From Armatimonadota bacterium (GTDB taxonomy: Bacteria > Sysuimicrobiota > Sysuimicrobiia > Sysuimicrobiales > Kaftiobacteriaceae), in NCBI GenBank assembly GCA_020028535.1, contig JAIBHM010000005.1, positions 1 through 27,868 of the forward strand: a stretch of 27,868 nt of DNA. The letters run 5' to 3'. A model generated the notes under the pieces. It saw only the letters and a program-made list of their open reading frames with translations, was not told where the DNA came from and did not search any database. The translations under genes were made by a program, and so were the position numbers. The first letter of the stretch is position 1. Each line of letters begins with the position of its first letter. Positions 13,564 to 22,458 of the stretch are shown here, piece by piece.

Positions 13564-14069
13564 CGGACGAATGGCCGGCCGATCACGACGGCGGCGATGA
13601 TCCCGACGATGAGTACCATGGACGCCAGCTCGAACGGCAGCACGTAGGTGGTGAACAGGGCCCCTCCCACGAACTGCGCGCTGCCGAACTCTGACCCTAT
13701 TGTTGAGACCGGCGCGCTGCGGACGGTGCGCAGGACCGCCAGGATCGCCGCATAAAATGCCGCCGAGAGCACGAAGGCGGCGACGCGCTGGCCGCGGAGC
13801 TTGCTCGGCCGCTCCTCGCCGCTGCGGGCGTGCAGGAGCATGATCACAAAGAGGAAGAGGACGACGATCGCGCCGGCGTAGATGATCACCTGCAGGGTGG
13901 CGACGAACGGCGCCGCGAGGAGCAGATACATCACGGCCAGGCTGCCGAGCACGAGCAGCAGGGAGAGTGCGCTGCGGACCGGCTGCGCGCTCGCGACGAC
14001 GCCGACGCCCCCCGCAAGAGCCCCCGCGGCAGCGGCGGAAAAGATGATGATCTCGATGAGGGCGCTCAC
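13560..14069 (-). CDS. nuoJ: NADH-quinone oxidoreductase subunit J (complex I)
   Basis: The product has 169 residues and five predicted membrane helices. The diagnostic third helix reads VIIYAGAIVVLFLFVIML, whose pi-bulge region couples quinone reduction to proton pumping. The C-terminal helix is LASMVLIVGIIAAVVIGR. The GTG start at 14069 lies 6 nt after the nuoI stop. Confidence 0.96.
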   Translation of the reverse strand: MSALIEIIIFSAAAAGALAGGVGVVASAQPVRSALSLLLVLGSLAVMYLLLAAPFVATLQVIIYAGAIVVLFLFVIMLLHARSGEERPSKLRGQRVAAFVLSAAFYAAILAVLRTVRSAPVSTIGSEFGSAQFVGGALFTTYVLPFELASMVLIVGIIAAVVIGRPFVR

Positions 14070-14075
14070 CTGGGG

Positions 14076-14576
14076 CTAGACTTCCCGCTGCGGATCCCGC
14101 CCTGAGCTGCCGGGATAGGGCTCAGTCAGCATCGGCTTCGTGTAAATCATCGACTCGCGTGTGTACCCGGCGAGCTCATACTCGCGCCCCAGCACGATCG
14201 CGCCCGTGGGGCACGCTTCCTCACAGAAGCCGCAGAAGATGCAGCGGAGCTCGTTGATCTGAAACTCTGCGGCATAGCGCTCGCCCTTGCTGACCTGATG
14301 CTCGGGTGTGTTCTCCGCGGCCTTCACGTAGATGGCCTGCGACGGGCAGACGATCACGCACAGTTCGCACCCGACACAGCGTTCCATCCCGTCCCCATAG
14401 AGCGTCAGCCAGTGGCGTCCTTTGAACCGGGGCTGTACGGCGGTGCGTTTTTCTTCGGGATACCGGATGGTGATTGGCCGCTTGAACAGGTAGCGGAAGG
14501 TGACGCCGAGTCCGCGGAGCATCGCGACTCCCTGCCGCGCGTACCGCAAGATGGTGGATCGCCTGCGGTCGTTCAT
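14076..14576 (-). CDS. nuoI: NADH-quinone oxidoreductase subunit I (complex I)
   Basis: The product has 166 residues, a peripheral-arm subunit with two [4Fe-4S] clusters (N6a, N6b) just before the terminal cluster N2. Both ferredoxin motifs are complete: CVGCELCVIVCPSQAI and CIFCGFCEEACPTGAI. The N-terminal helix region (TFRYLFKRPITIRYPEEK) matches the family. The ATG at 14576 was chosen because it overlaps the nuoH TGA; the longer open frame upstream only shadows nuoH. Confidence 0.97.
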   Translation of the reverse strand: MNDRRRSTILRYARQGVAMLRGLGVTFRYLFKRPITIRYPEEKRTAVQPRFKGRHWLTLYGDGMERCVGCELCVIVCPSQAIYVKAAENTPEHQVSKGERYAAEFQINELRCIFCGFCEEACPTGAIVLGREYELAGYTRESMIYTKPMLTEPYPGSSGRDPQREV

Positions 14577-15556
14577 GTCTGCCGCAGGATGACCCAAATC
14601 GACGTCACCACGATGTTCAGGAGACCGACCGGTACCAGGAACTTCCAGCCGAAGGCCATCAACTGGTCGTGGCGCACCCGCGGCATCGTCGCCCGCAGCC
14701 AGATCAAGAAGAAGATGAAGACAAAGCTCTTCAGCGCGAACCATACCACCGGCGGGAGCAGCGGGCCATTCCAGCCCCCCCAGAACAACGTGGTGGCCAG
14801 CGCGCTCATCGTCACGATGCCGATGTACTCTCCGAAGTAGAACATCGCGAACTTGAAGCCGCCGTACTCCGTCTGGTACCCGGCCACGAGCTCCTGCTCG
14901 GCTTCGGGCAGGTCAAACGGAGCGCGATTCGTCTCAGCGATGGCCGCCACCAGGAAGATGAGAAATCCGACCGGCTGCAACGCCACGAACCACAGCCGCT
15001 GCTGCGCCTCGACGATCTCGACGAGACTCAGCGTGCCGGCGGTGAGCACGACTGCGATCACGGCGAGGCTGAGGGCAAGCTCATAGCTGATCAACTGGGC
15101 GCTGCTGCGCAGGCTTCCGAGCAGAGAATACTTGTTGTTCGATGACCAGCCGCCGAGGATGATCCCGTAGACGCCGATGGAGGACGCGGCCAGGATGAGC
15201 AGGATCCCCACGTTCACGTCGGCCAGGTAGAGCGTGACCCGCCGGCCGAAGAACGAGACCTCAGGCCCGAAGGGAATGACGGCGTAGACGACCAGCGAGG
15301 TGACCATCGTGATCGTGGGCGCCACCAGGTAGACGATCACGTCCACCTGCGCCGGCCGGAAGCTTTCCTTGAACAGCAGCTTCACGCCGTCTGCCAGGGG
15401 CTGCAGGAGGCCCAGCGGCCCGACGCGGTTCGGTCCGTAGCGCACCTGAAACTTGCCGAGCAGTTTGCGCTCCAGCAGAGTCATATAGGCGAAGGTTGTC
15501 AGCAGCAGGAAGATCAGGACAGCGCTCTTGACGGCGGCCAGCGACAGGTCAGCCAT
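14573..15556 (-). CDS. nuoH: NADH-quinone oxidoreductase subunit H (complex I)
   Basis: The product has 327 residues and eight predicted membrane helices. It forms the quinone-access chamber and the first part of the proton path. Conserved stretches are YMTLLERKLLGKFQVRYGPN, GLLQPLADGVKLLFKE, AETNRAPFDLPEAEQELVAG with its acidic cluster, and YQTEYGGFKFAMFYFGEY. The ATG at 15556 overlaps the nuoG stop by 8 nt. Confidence 0.97.
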   Translation of the reverse strand: MADLSLAAVKSAVLIFLLLTTFAYMTLLERKLLGKFQVRYGPNRVGPLGLLQPLADGVKLLFKESFRPAQVDVIVYLVAPTITMVTSLVVYAVIPFGPEVSFFGRRVTLYLADVNVGILLILAASSIGVYGIILGGWSSNNKYSLLGSLRSSAQLISYELALSLAVIAVVLTAGTLSLVEIVEAQQRLWFVALQPVGFLIFLVAAIAETNRAPFDLPEAEQELVAGYQTEYGGFKFAMFYFGEYIGIVTMSALATTLFWGGWNGPLLPPVVWFALKSFVFIFFLIWLRATMPRVRHDQLMAFGWKFLVPVGLLNIVVTSIWVILRQT

Positions 15557-18041
15557 TACCCTGCCCTCCCGCCACCGTCACCAGCGCGCGCACCCGCACG
15601 CGCGTCACCGCTTCACCGGCGCCCACGATGGCGTTGACCGGGGCCGCGTCGTAGCCGCGTGGGACGTACACGTGGCCTGGGAGGACGGCCTTCGAGACCC
15701 TTGCCATCACGGCAATCGAGCCGCGTCGTGCCGTCAGCACGATTGGGTCGCCGTCCGCGACCGTGGCCCTCGCTGCATCATCCGGATGCAGCATCGCCCA
15801 GGGCTCTCGTGCCAGATCGGCAATAGCCGGCGATCGGCCGCTCATGCTGCCGCGGTCGAAGAGCACATCGCCGACGATGAGCGCCAGGGGATACTCGCCG
15901 TCCGCGGCGGTCTCGCGCCCATCGGATTTCTGAGCGCCGGGAGCGGACACGGCCCGAGCGGGCGCCGCAAGCGGCACGATCGCATCGACCTCCAGACCGG
16001 GGATGAGAGTCTTCATCTCATTGAAGATCTCCTCCCACCCGCTGTAGGCGATGGTTCTCCCCAGGCGTACGGCCAGGCCGCTCAAGATCTGCCAGTCGCC
16101 TCGCGCCTCACCCGGCCCGCTCACCGCCGCATGCACGCGCTGGACCCGTCCCTCGATGTTCGACACCGTCCCGTTTTTCTCAGGGATCACGAGCGCCGGA
16201 AGGACAACGTCGGCTGCCTGCGCGGTCTCCGTCAAAAACGCATCCACCACGACGAGGAACGGCAGACGTGACCGGGCGGCCGCCCAGCGAGACCGATCGA
16301 GGACGTCGCTTGAGGGATCAGCGCCCGCGATGTAGAGCACGTCGAGCTCCCCACGCCCGGCGGCCTCGATGATATGTGGACCGCTGAGCCCGGGTTCGAC
16401 CGCGACGGGCGCTCCCCAAACGGTTTCGAGATCGCCACGAACCTGGGCCAGCGGTCGTCCTCCCGGAGATGTATTCGGCAGCAGCCCGGCGAGGGCTGCG
16501 CCGAAGGCGTTACCTCTGCCACGCATAATCGACGGTTTGATCCCGAACTTCCCGCAGAGGTCTTCGACCTCTGCGTACATTGTCTCGCCATCAGCGGCCT
16601 CCAGCGCCGTCTTGCCGATCATGACCATCGGCCGCTTGGCACCCCGCAGCGCCTCACCGGCGAGCGCGATACGCCCGAGATCCACGCCGCCCACCTCACC
16701 CGTCTTGGGGCTGTCGCCGCCTGCGGCCTGCGCCAGCGCCGCGAGCACGGCGCTGCCTTCGTGGTAGTCGTGGACGAGGTGATGAGCGACGAAGCGGTCG
16801 ATCTCGAGCGCCTTGGGTGTGATGGCGATGATCGCGGCACCGCGGTCCACCGCCTGCTTCATCCGCAGCCAGAGCACCGGATACTCTTCGGTGAGATCGC
16901 ACCCAACCAGAAGGAAGAGGTCACGTGTCGGGATCTCCCCGATCGGCGAGGTCATCCCCCAGCTCACGCCGAGGCTGGGTCCGTCCGCGCGGGTGTCCAG
17001 ACGGTGGTCGAGATGCGGCGTGCCTACGACGGTCCGGAAGACGCGCGCGGCGACATAGGCATCCTCGTTGGTCAGGCGCGCGCCCGCGAGCAGCGCGACC
17101 CGGCCCGGCGCGGTGGCCCGGATCTTGCGCGCGACCAGATCCAGCGCTTCGTCCCAGGACGCAGGCTGCAAATCGCCGTCTTTGCGGATGAGCGGCTGTT
17201 GGAGCCGCTCCGCATGCTGCACGTAGCCGTGGCCGAAAAAGCCGAGGTCGCATAGCCAGATATCGTTCAGGTCGGGCGCCTCGCGCGCCTGGGTGCGCAT
17301 GATCGTGTTGCCGCGCACATCGAAAAACACGGCGCAGCCCACACCGCAGAAGGTGCACACGCTCGGCACACGCTGGTTGTCCCAGGGCCGCGAGACGAAC
17401 CGGTAGGTGCGCGAGGTCAATGCGCCCACGGGACAGATGGCGATGGTATTGCCGATGAACTTGGAGGCCGCCGGCAGCGTGAACGGCGTGTTGATCTCGC
17501 TGGTGAACCCGCGCTCGAATCCCTTCAGGGCGTCGTCGCCGGCGATGATCTCCCCGAAGCGCACACACCGCCAGCACAGGATGCAGCGCTCGCGATCCAG
17601 CACCAGCGCCGGTCCGAGGGAGACCGGCTTGGCGAAGTCGCGCTTCACTTCGACGTAACGGCTGCGGCCGGGCCCATACCTGAACGTCTGATCTTGCAGC
17701 GGGCACTCCCCGCCTTTGTCGCAGATCGGGCAGTCCAGCGGATGGTTGATCAGCAGGAATTCGAGGATGGCTTCTTGCCCCGCCTTGACGTCCGGCGTCG
17801 TCGTCGATACGACCATGCCCTCTGCCGCCTCCTGCGTGCACGAGGTCACGAGCTTCGGCGTTTTCTCCACGTTGACCAGACACATCCGGCAGGCGCCCAG
17901 CGGCGGCATTCGGTCGTGGTAGCAGAAGATCGGGACGTCGATCCCCGCTCCCCTGGCGGCGGTCCAGATCGTCGTGCCCTTCGGCACGGTGACCGGACGG
18001 CCGTCGATGCTCAGGGTGACGATCGGGACCTGATCACTCAT
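15549..18041 (-). CDS. nuoG: NADH-quinone oxidoreductase subunit G (complex I), with extra N7 cluster motif
   Basis: The product has 830 residues. The N-terminal ferredoxin domain has CYHDRMPPLGACRMC (N1b). The His/Cys ligands of N5 are in the HPLDCPICDKGGECPLQD region, and RCILCWRCVRFGE with ICPVGAL gives N4. A C-x2-C-x3-C-x27-C motif starts at CTFCGVGC and ends in WLCDLG; this is the ligand set of the off-path cluster N7 found in some bacteria. The rest is a molybdopterin-oxidoreductase-like domain that has lost cofactor function in the family, with a C-terminal molydopterin-binding-like barrel. The ATG at 18041 overlaps the nuoF TGA; the longer open frame is not conserved-looking. Confidence 0.96.
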   Translation of the reverse strand: MSDQVPIVTLSIDGRPVTVPKGTTIWTAARGAGIDVPIFCYHDRMPPLGACRMCLVNVEKTPKLVTSCTQEAAEGMVVSTTTPDVKAGQEAILEFLLINHPLDCPICDKGGECPLQDQTFRYGPGRSRYVEVKRDFAKPVSLGPALVLDRERCILCWRCVRFGEIIAGDDALKGFERGFTSEINTPFTLPAASKFIGNTIAICPVGALTSRTYRFVSRPWDNQRVPSVCTFCGVGCAVFFDVRGNTIMRTQAREAPDLNDIWLCDLGFFGHGYVQHAERLQQPLIRKDGDLQPASWDEALDLVARKIRATAPGRVALLAGARLTNEDAYVAARVFRTVVGTPHLDHRLDTRADGPSLGVSWGMTSPIGEIPTRDLFLLVGCDLTEEYPVLWLRMKQAVDRGAAIIAITPKALEIDRFVAHHLVHDYHEGSAVLAALAQAAGGDSPKTGEVGGVDLGRIALAGEALRGAKRPMVMIGKTALEAADGETMYAEVEDLCGKFGIKPSIMRGRGNAFGAALAGLLPNTSPGGRPLAQVRGDLETVWGAPVAVEPGLSGPHIIEAAGRGELDVLYIAGADPSSDVLDRSRWAAARSRLPFLVVVDAFLTETAQAADVVLPALVIPEKNGTVSNIEGRVQRVHAAVSGPGEARGDWQILSGLAVRLGRTIAYSGWEEIFNEMKTLIPGLEVDAIVPLAAPARAVSAPGAQKSDGRETAADGEYPLALIVGDVLFDRGSMSGRSPAIADLAREPWAMLHPDDAARATVADGDPIVLTARRGSIAVMARVSKAVLPGHVYVPRGYDAAPVNAIVGAGEAVTRVRVRALVTVAGGQGNG

Positions 18042-19306
18042 GCGCGCGCCAGCGCCTTCACGTCGCAGGACCCGGTCTTGATATGGTGCTCGTATTCGGG
18101 GCGGAAGAAGCGCAGGGTCGAATAGATGGCGGGCGGCACGCTTTCGCCGAGCGGACAGAAGCACGTGCCGGTCATCCCCCTGGCGATGCCGTCGAGCAAT
18201 TCGATGTCCTCCAGACGCCCCGCCCCGTGGAGGATCCGATCGAATACCTGACTGATCCACACCGTGCCTTCCCGGCACGGTGTGCATTTTCCGCACGATT
18301 CCTCCCGGTAGAATTCCACAGTTCGAGCCACCACCTCGACCAGGCAGGTGGTATCGTCCATGACGATGAGGGCCGCGGAGCCGAGCATCGAGCCATAGAC
18401 GTCGAGCTTCGCCAGATCGTAATCCATCGGGGTGTCCAGGAAATTGGCGGGGAGGATGGCTGAGGATGAGCCGCCCGGGAAGCACGCTTTGAAGGTCCGG
18501 CCCGAATGCAACCCATCCGCCGCCTCGATCCCCTTGCGGATGGTCGTCCCCAGAGGAAGTTCATAGACACCCGGCCTTCGCACGTGTCCGCTGATGGAGT
18601 AGAGGATGGGCGAGCCCTGATCGCGGTACCATTGGTGTCCCTTCGCCAGGATCCACGCCACGTGGCACAGGGTCTCCACGTTGTTGAGCGCGGTCGGCTG
18701 CATGTACAGGCCCTTCACCGCCGGGTAGAAGGGGGGTTTCAGCCGCGGCATGGCGCGGCGGCCCTCCAGCGATTCGAGGAGTGCCGTCTCCTCGCCGGCG
18801 ATGTACGCCCCTGCGCCCGTGGCCATGACCAGGTCCAGGTCGTAACCGCTCCCCTGGATGTTGCGGCCGAGGTACCCCTTGGCGTACGCCTGGGCGATGG
18901 CGCGCTCCAGGATCGCGCGGCCCTGATGGAACTCGCGGCGCAGATAGATGAACGCCTGGCGCGCACCGATGGCGTAGCTGCCGATCGCGATGCCCTCGAT
19001 CAGACGGTGCGGATCGCCCTCGATCAGCGTCCGGTCTTTGAACGTTCCGGGCTCGCCTTCGTCCGCGTTCACGACGAGGTATTTGGTCACTGCGGGATCC
19101 GTGGGCACGAACTTCCACTTCCGTCCGGTCCCGAAGCCTGCGCCGCCGCGACCCCTCAAACCCGACGTCTCAACCTCTTCAATGACCTGCGCGGGAGCCA
19201 TGCCGAGCGCCCGGCGCAGACCCTCATAGCCGCCCCGCCCCACGTAGGCGTCCACTTCCCCGTGATCCGGCTCCTGGATGTACTTAAGTAGAAAGGATTC
19301 AGCCAT
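18038..19306 (-). CDS. nuoF: NADH-quinone oxidoreductase subunit F (complex I)
   Basis: The product has 422 residues, the NADH- and FMN-binding subunit. The flavin and NADH loops are GLRGRGGAGFGTGRKWKF and NADEGEPGTFKDR, then AYIAGEETALLESLEG. Cluster N3 is bound by ESCGKCTPCREG together with the Cys in TGTCFCPLGE. It takes hydride from NADH and passes electrons to NuoG. The ATG at 19306 overlaps the nuoE stop by 8 nt; the in-frame extension upstream is a shadow of nuoE. Confidence 0.97.
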   Translation of the reverse strand: MAESFLLKYIQEPDHGEVDAYVGRGGYEGLRRALGMAPAQVIEEVETSGLRGRGGAGFGTGRKWKFVPTDPAVTKYLVVNADEGEPGTFKDRTLIEGDPHRLIEGIAIGSYAIGARQAFIYLRREFHQGRAILERAIAQAYAKGYLGRNIQGSGYDLDLVMATGAGAYIAGEETALLESLEGRRAMPRLKPPFYPAVKGLYMQPTALNNVETLCHVAWILAKGHQWYRDQGSPILYSISGHVRRPGVYELPLGTTIRKGIEAADGLHSGRTFKACFPGGSSSAILPANFLDTPMDYDLAKLDVYGSMLGSAALIVMDDTTCLVEVVARTVEFYREESCGKCTPCREGTVWISQVFDRILHGAGRLEDIELLDGIARGMTGTCFCPLGESVPPAIYSTLRFFRPEYEHHIKTGSCDVKALARA

Positions 19307-19772
19307 ACCTGGCCAGGATCTCGTCGAGGTTTTCCGGCGCGAGCGGTCCATGCCTGTCCGGACCCACCATCATCATTGGGGCGGTCTCGCAGGCGGCCAG
19401 GCACTCCGCCGTCTTCAGCGTGAAGCGGCCGTCGGGAGTGGTCCCGCCCATCTCAATGTCCAGCCGCTGCTTCAAAGCGCGCAGCACGCGGTCACACCCG
19501 CTGAGCAGGCACGAGATGTTCGTGCACACCTGGATCAGGTGTCGTCCCTCAGGCGAGAAGCGGTAGAGGTGGTAGAACGAAGCGACCGAGGTGACCTCGC
19601 TCACCGGCAAATCTATCACCTCGGCGACCTCGGCGATGATCTCCGGATACAGCGCGCCGGCCTCATCCTGCGCCACGAAGAGCGCGCCCAGGAGCGCCGA
19701 CTGACGCTGTGGGAACTGCGCCATCAGGCGCCGGATCTCCACCTTGGAGGCCTCAGAGAGGGCGGCCTTCAT
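19299..19772 (-). CDS. nuoE: NADH-quinone oxidoreductase subunit E (complex I)
   Basis: The product has 157 residues, a thioredoxin-like [2Fe-2S] protein carrying cluster N1a. The ligands are QVCTNISCLLSGC and AECLAACETAP (C-x4-C and C-x3-C). The helical N-terminus has the family sequence VTSVASFYHLYRF. The ATG at 19772 overlaps the nuoD TGA (ATGA). The longer upstream frame reaching 20300 is a shadow inside nuoD. Confidence 0.96.
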   Translation of the reverse strand: MKAALSEASKVEIRRLMAQFPQRQSALLGALFVAQDEAGALYPEIIAEVAEVIDLPVSEVTSVASFYHLYRFSPEGRHLIQVCTNISCLLSGCDRVLRALKQRLDIEMGGTTPDGRFTLKTAECLAACETAPMMMVGPDRHGPLAPENLDEILARYG

Positions 19773-20947
19773 CGGTCCACGTCCCCCAACACGATATCGA
19801 TCGAGGCGATCGCGACCACGATGTCGGCCACCTGGTTTCTGAACACCATCACCGGCAGCGCCTGCAGATTGTTGAACGACGCCGAGCGCACGCGCACCCG
19901 TGACGGGCGATTGCTGCCGTCGCTGACGATGTAGTAGCCCTTCTCCCCGCGTGGGGACTCCACCGCGGAGTACACCTCTCCGACCGGCGGGCGGATCCCC
20001 TCGCTGACGAGCTTGAACTGGTGAATGACAGCCTCCATGCTCCGCACGAGCTCGCGGCGCGGCGGGAGGGCAACCTTGCGGTCGTCTACGAGCACGGGCC
20101 CCGGCTCCAGGCGCTCCAGCGCCTGGCGGATGATCCGGCACGACTGGCGCATCTCCTCCATCCGCACCAGGTAGCGGTCGTAGGCATCCCCGGCGCGTCC
20201 GAGCGGGACCTCGAACTCGTACTCGTCGTAGCCGCCGTACGGAAACGCCCGGCGCACGTCGTAGCCCACGCCGCTGCCCCGCAGCACGGGACCGGTGCAT
20301 CCGTAGCGCAGCGCATCGTCCGCGTTGAGCACGGCGATGCCTTCGGTGCGCTTGCGCCAGATCAGGTTGTCGCCGAGCAGCCGCTCGTACTCCTCGAGCC
20401 GGCCGGGCATGTCATCGATCACCGCCCGCACGGCCTGCTCGAACCCGTCCGGGAGGTCCCACTGCAACCCGCCGATGCGCATGTAGCCGTGCATCATGCG
20501 CTGGCCGCTCACCATCTCCAGGATGTCGAGGATGCGCTCCCGGTCGTTGAAGCAGTACATCAAGAGGCTGCTGACGTTGACGTCGACGGCGGAGGTCCCC
20601 AGCCACACCAGGTGGCTGGCGATGCGCGATAGTTCCGCCATCATGATGCGGATGACCTCGGCCCGCGCGGGCGGCCGGATGCCGAGGAGCTTCTCAACCG
20701 CGAGCACGTAGGCGTGCTCCTCGATCATTGTGGCGAGGTACTCGATGCGGGGCGGGAAGACGATGTTCTGGTGGTACGTGCGCGTTTCCATCTCTTTCTC
20801 AAAGCCGGTGTGCAGGTAGCCGATCACCGGCTCGGTGCCCAGGACGAGCTCGCCTTCCAGCTCCACGATCAACCGCAGCACGCCGTGCGTGCTGGGGTGG
20901 TGCGGGCCCATGTTCAGGACGAGGGTCTCGCGCGTCAGCTCGTTCAT
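19769..20947 (-). CDS. nuoD: NADH-quinone oxidoreductase subunit D (complex I)
   Basis: The product has 392 residues and is not fused to NuoC. It forms the quinone-binding cavity with NuoB. Conserved segments are NMGPHHPSTHGVLRLIVELE with the quinone-contacting His, GYLHTGFEKEMETRTY, GQRMMHGYMRIGGLQWDLP and the C-terminal DIVLGDVDR ending. The ATG at 20947 directly follows the nuoC stop. Confidence 0.97.
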   Translation of the reverse strand: MNELTRETLVLNMGPHHPSTHGVLRLIVELEGELVLGTEPVIGYLHTGFEKEMETRTYHQNIVFPPRIEYLATMIEEHAYVLAVEKLLGIRPPARAEVIRIMMAELSRIASHLVWLGTSAVDVNVSSLLMYCFNDRERILDILEMVSGQRMMHGYMRIGGLQWDLPDGFEQAVRAVIDDMPGRLEEYERLLGDNLIWRKRTEGIAVLNADDALRYGCTGPVLRGSGVGYDVRRAFPYGGYDEYEFEVPLGRAGDAYDRYLVRMEEMRQSCRIIRQALERLEPGPVLVDDRKVALPPRRELVRSMEAVIHQFKLVSEGIRPPVGEVYSAVESPRGEKGYYIVSDGSNRPSRVRVRSASFNNLQALPVMVFRNQVADIVVAIASIDIVLGDVDR

Positions 20948-21463
20948 CTACGATGGGCGAGGGGTTTTGGGGATGATCTCGCTGGGCACCTTAGGGACGT
21001 GCCCGAAGAACTGCACCGGCTCCTCCACGAGTGGAAAGTCTTTGCGGAGCGGATATCCCTCCCAATCGTCGGGCATCAGGATGCGCTTGAGGTCGGGGTG
21101 TTCGGCGAAGCGGATCCCGAACATGTCGTAGACCTCGCGCTCCAGCCAGTTCGCCCCCGCAAACACCGGCACGGCCGTGGGAACGACCTGCTCCGAGGAG
21201 ACGACGCGCACCTTGAGGCGGATACGCGCGGGCGGCTCGATCGAGGTCAGCAGATACACAACTTCGAAGCGCGGCTCTTCCGGATGGCGGTCCACGGCGG
21301 TGAGATCGCTGAGGAGGACGAACCCCCGCGCTTTCGCCAGCTCGAGGGCTTCGACGATGCGCTCGCCGGGGATGAGCAGCGTGATCTCGTCGAGCGCGCG
21401 CACCTCGCCCTCCACCAGGCCCGCCAGCGCTCGGGCCAGCGCCTCGGCCACCGGCTCCGTCAC
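20948..21463 (-). CDS. nuoC: NADH-quinone oxidoreductase subunit C (complex I)
   Basis: The product has 171 residues, a structural subunit of the peripheral arm. The signature is ANWLEREVYDMFGIRFAEHP followed by LKRILMPDDWEGYPLRKDFP. The N-terminal third is weakly conserved, as usual. The GTG start at 21463 overlaps the nuoB TGA (GTGA); the open frame further upstream is a shadow of nuoB. Confidence 0.95.
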   Translation of the reverse strand: MTEPVAEALARALAGLVEGEVRALDEITLLIPGERIVEALELAKARGFVLLSDLTAVDRHPEEPRFEVVYLLTSIEPPARIRLKVRVVSSEQVVPTAVPVFAGANWLEREVYDMFGIRFAEHPDLKRILMPDDWEGYPLRKDFPLVEEPVQFFGHVPKVPSEIIPKTPRPS

Positions 21464-22011
21464 CGCGGTCTCCGGGCCGGGGGTCCGGCGGCGATCAGCT
21501 CCTGAAGTTTGGTGAATCCGTACAGCAGCGCCTCGGGGCGCGGCGGGCAGCCTGCCACGTACACGTCGACCGGAATGAGCTTGTCCACGCCCTGCACCAG
21601 CGCATAGTTGTTGAACACGCCGGCGCAGGATGCGCAATCGCCCATGGCGATGACCCACTTCGGGTCCAGCATCTGCTCGTAGATGTGTTTGATGACCGGC
21701 GCCATTTTCTGACTGACGCGGCCCGAGACGATCATCAGGTCCGCCTGGCGGGGTGACGCGCGAAACAGCTCGCTGCCGAACCGGGCGATATCGAAGCGCG
21801 ACTGCGCGGTGGAGATCATCTCGATCGCGCAGCAGGCCAGGCCGAACTGCACCGGCCAGATCGAATTGCTGCGGGCCCAGCCGAGGAGCCGCTCGACGGT
21901 GGTTGTGAGGATGCTGCGCTGCAGCGCGTCCGCATCCGCGTCCGTGGCCTGGTGCGGGCTGCCGCGGGACATCGTCATTCCGAGCGGACGCGACGCGTCC
22001 GGGCGGGTCAC
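21460..22011 (-). CDS. nuoB: NADH-quinone oxidoreductase subunit B (complex I)
   Basis: The product has 183 residues and carries the terminal cluster N2. The tandem-cysteine ligands are in VQFGLACCAIEMI, the third in AMGDCASCAGVFNN and the fourth in YVAGCPPRPEALL. GTG at 22011 gives a 4-nt GTGA overlap with nuoA, the pattern used throughout this operon; ATG at 21978 is an alternative. The product is of ordinary length. Confidence 0.95.
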   Translation of the reverse strand: MTRPDASRPLGMTMSRGSPHQATDADADALQRSILTTTVERLLGWARSNSIWPVQFGLACCAIEMISTAQSRFDIARFGSELFRASPRQADLMIVSGRVSQKMAPVIKHIYEQMLDPKWVIAMGDCASCAGVFNNYALVQGVDKLIPVDVYVAGCPPRPEALLYGFTKLQELIAAGPPARRPR

Positions 22012-22361
22012 TGCCACTCCAGGGCCCTGCGCCGCCATGCGTAGAGGAATCCGACGCCGAGGATGCCGATGAACGTGAGCATCTCGATGAGGCCGAAGAG
22101 CCCCAGCTGGCGCGCCACGACGGCCCACGGGTACATGAAGATCGCTTCGATGTCGAACAGGAGGAAGAGCATCGCGATCAGGTAGTAGCGGATGGGCACG
22201 CGTTGGCGGGCGGACCCGATCGGCCACACGCCCGATTCATAGGGTTCCGCCTTGCCGGGGAGCGGACGGCCGCGGCCCAGGAGCGCGTGCAGGGACAGCA
22301 ACAGCACCGCGAGCAGCACCACGAAGGCGAAGTGGACGAAGATCGGCAGGTAATCCGACAC
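22008..22361 (-). CDS. nuoA: NADH-quinone oxidoreductase subunit A (complex I)
   Basis: The product has 117 residues with three membrane helices. The matrix-side loop signature is PYESGVWPIGSARQRVPIRYYL, followed by AMLFLLFDIEAIFMYPWAVV. The usual Cys of the YECG loop is Ser here, as in some bacteria. GTG at 22361 (or the adjacent GTG at 22364) is the likely start. An upstream in-frame GTG at 22421 would put the start inside the -35 box, so it is rejected. First gene of the 14-gene operon. Confidence 0.93.
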   Translation of the reverse strand: MSDYLPIFVHFAFVVLLAVLLLSLHALLGRGRPLPGKAEPYESGVWPIGSARQRVPIRYYLIAMLFLLFDIEAIFMYPWAVVARQLGLFGLIEMLTFIGILGVGFLYAWRRRALEWQ

Positions 22362-22392
22362 CACGCGTCCCCGGCGTGAACGTTCCCACCTG

Positions 22393-22421
22393 ATGATTGC
22401 AGAGTTACTGGGGAGTGTCAA
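22393..22421 (-). promoter_or_regulatory. Promoter of the nuo operon
   Basis: On the minus strand a perfect -35 TTGACA (22421-22416) is followed after 17 nt by AATCAT (22398-22393). A TG immediately upstream forms an extended -10 (TGCAATCAT). The predicted transcript starts near 22386, about 25 nt before the nuoA GTG. The -10 is weak but the -35, spacing and position fit well. Confidence 0.65.
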
Positions 22422-22458
22422 CGCCGCGCAATCCGTGGCGGGGTCCCCGGAAATCGCG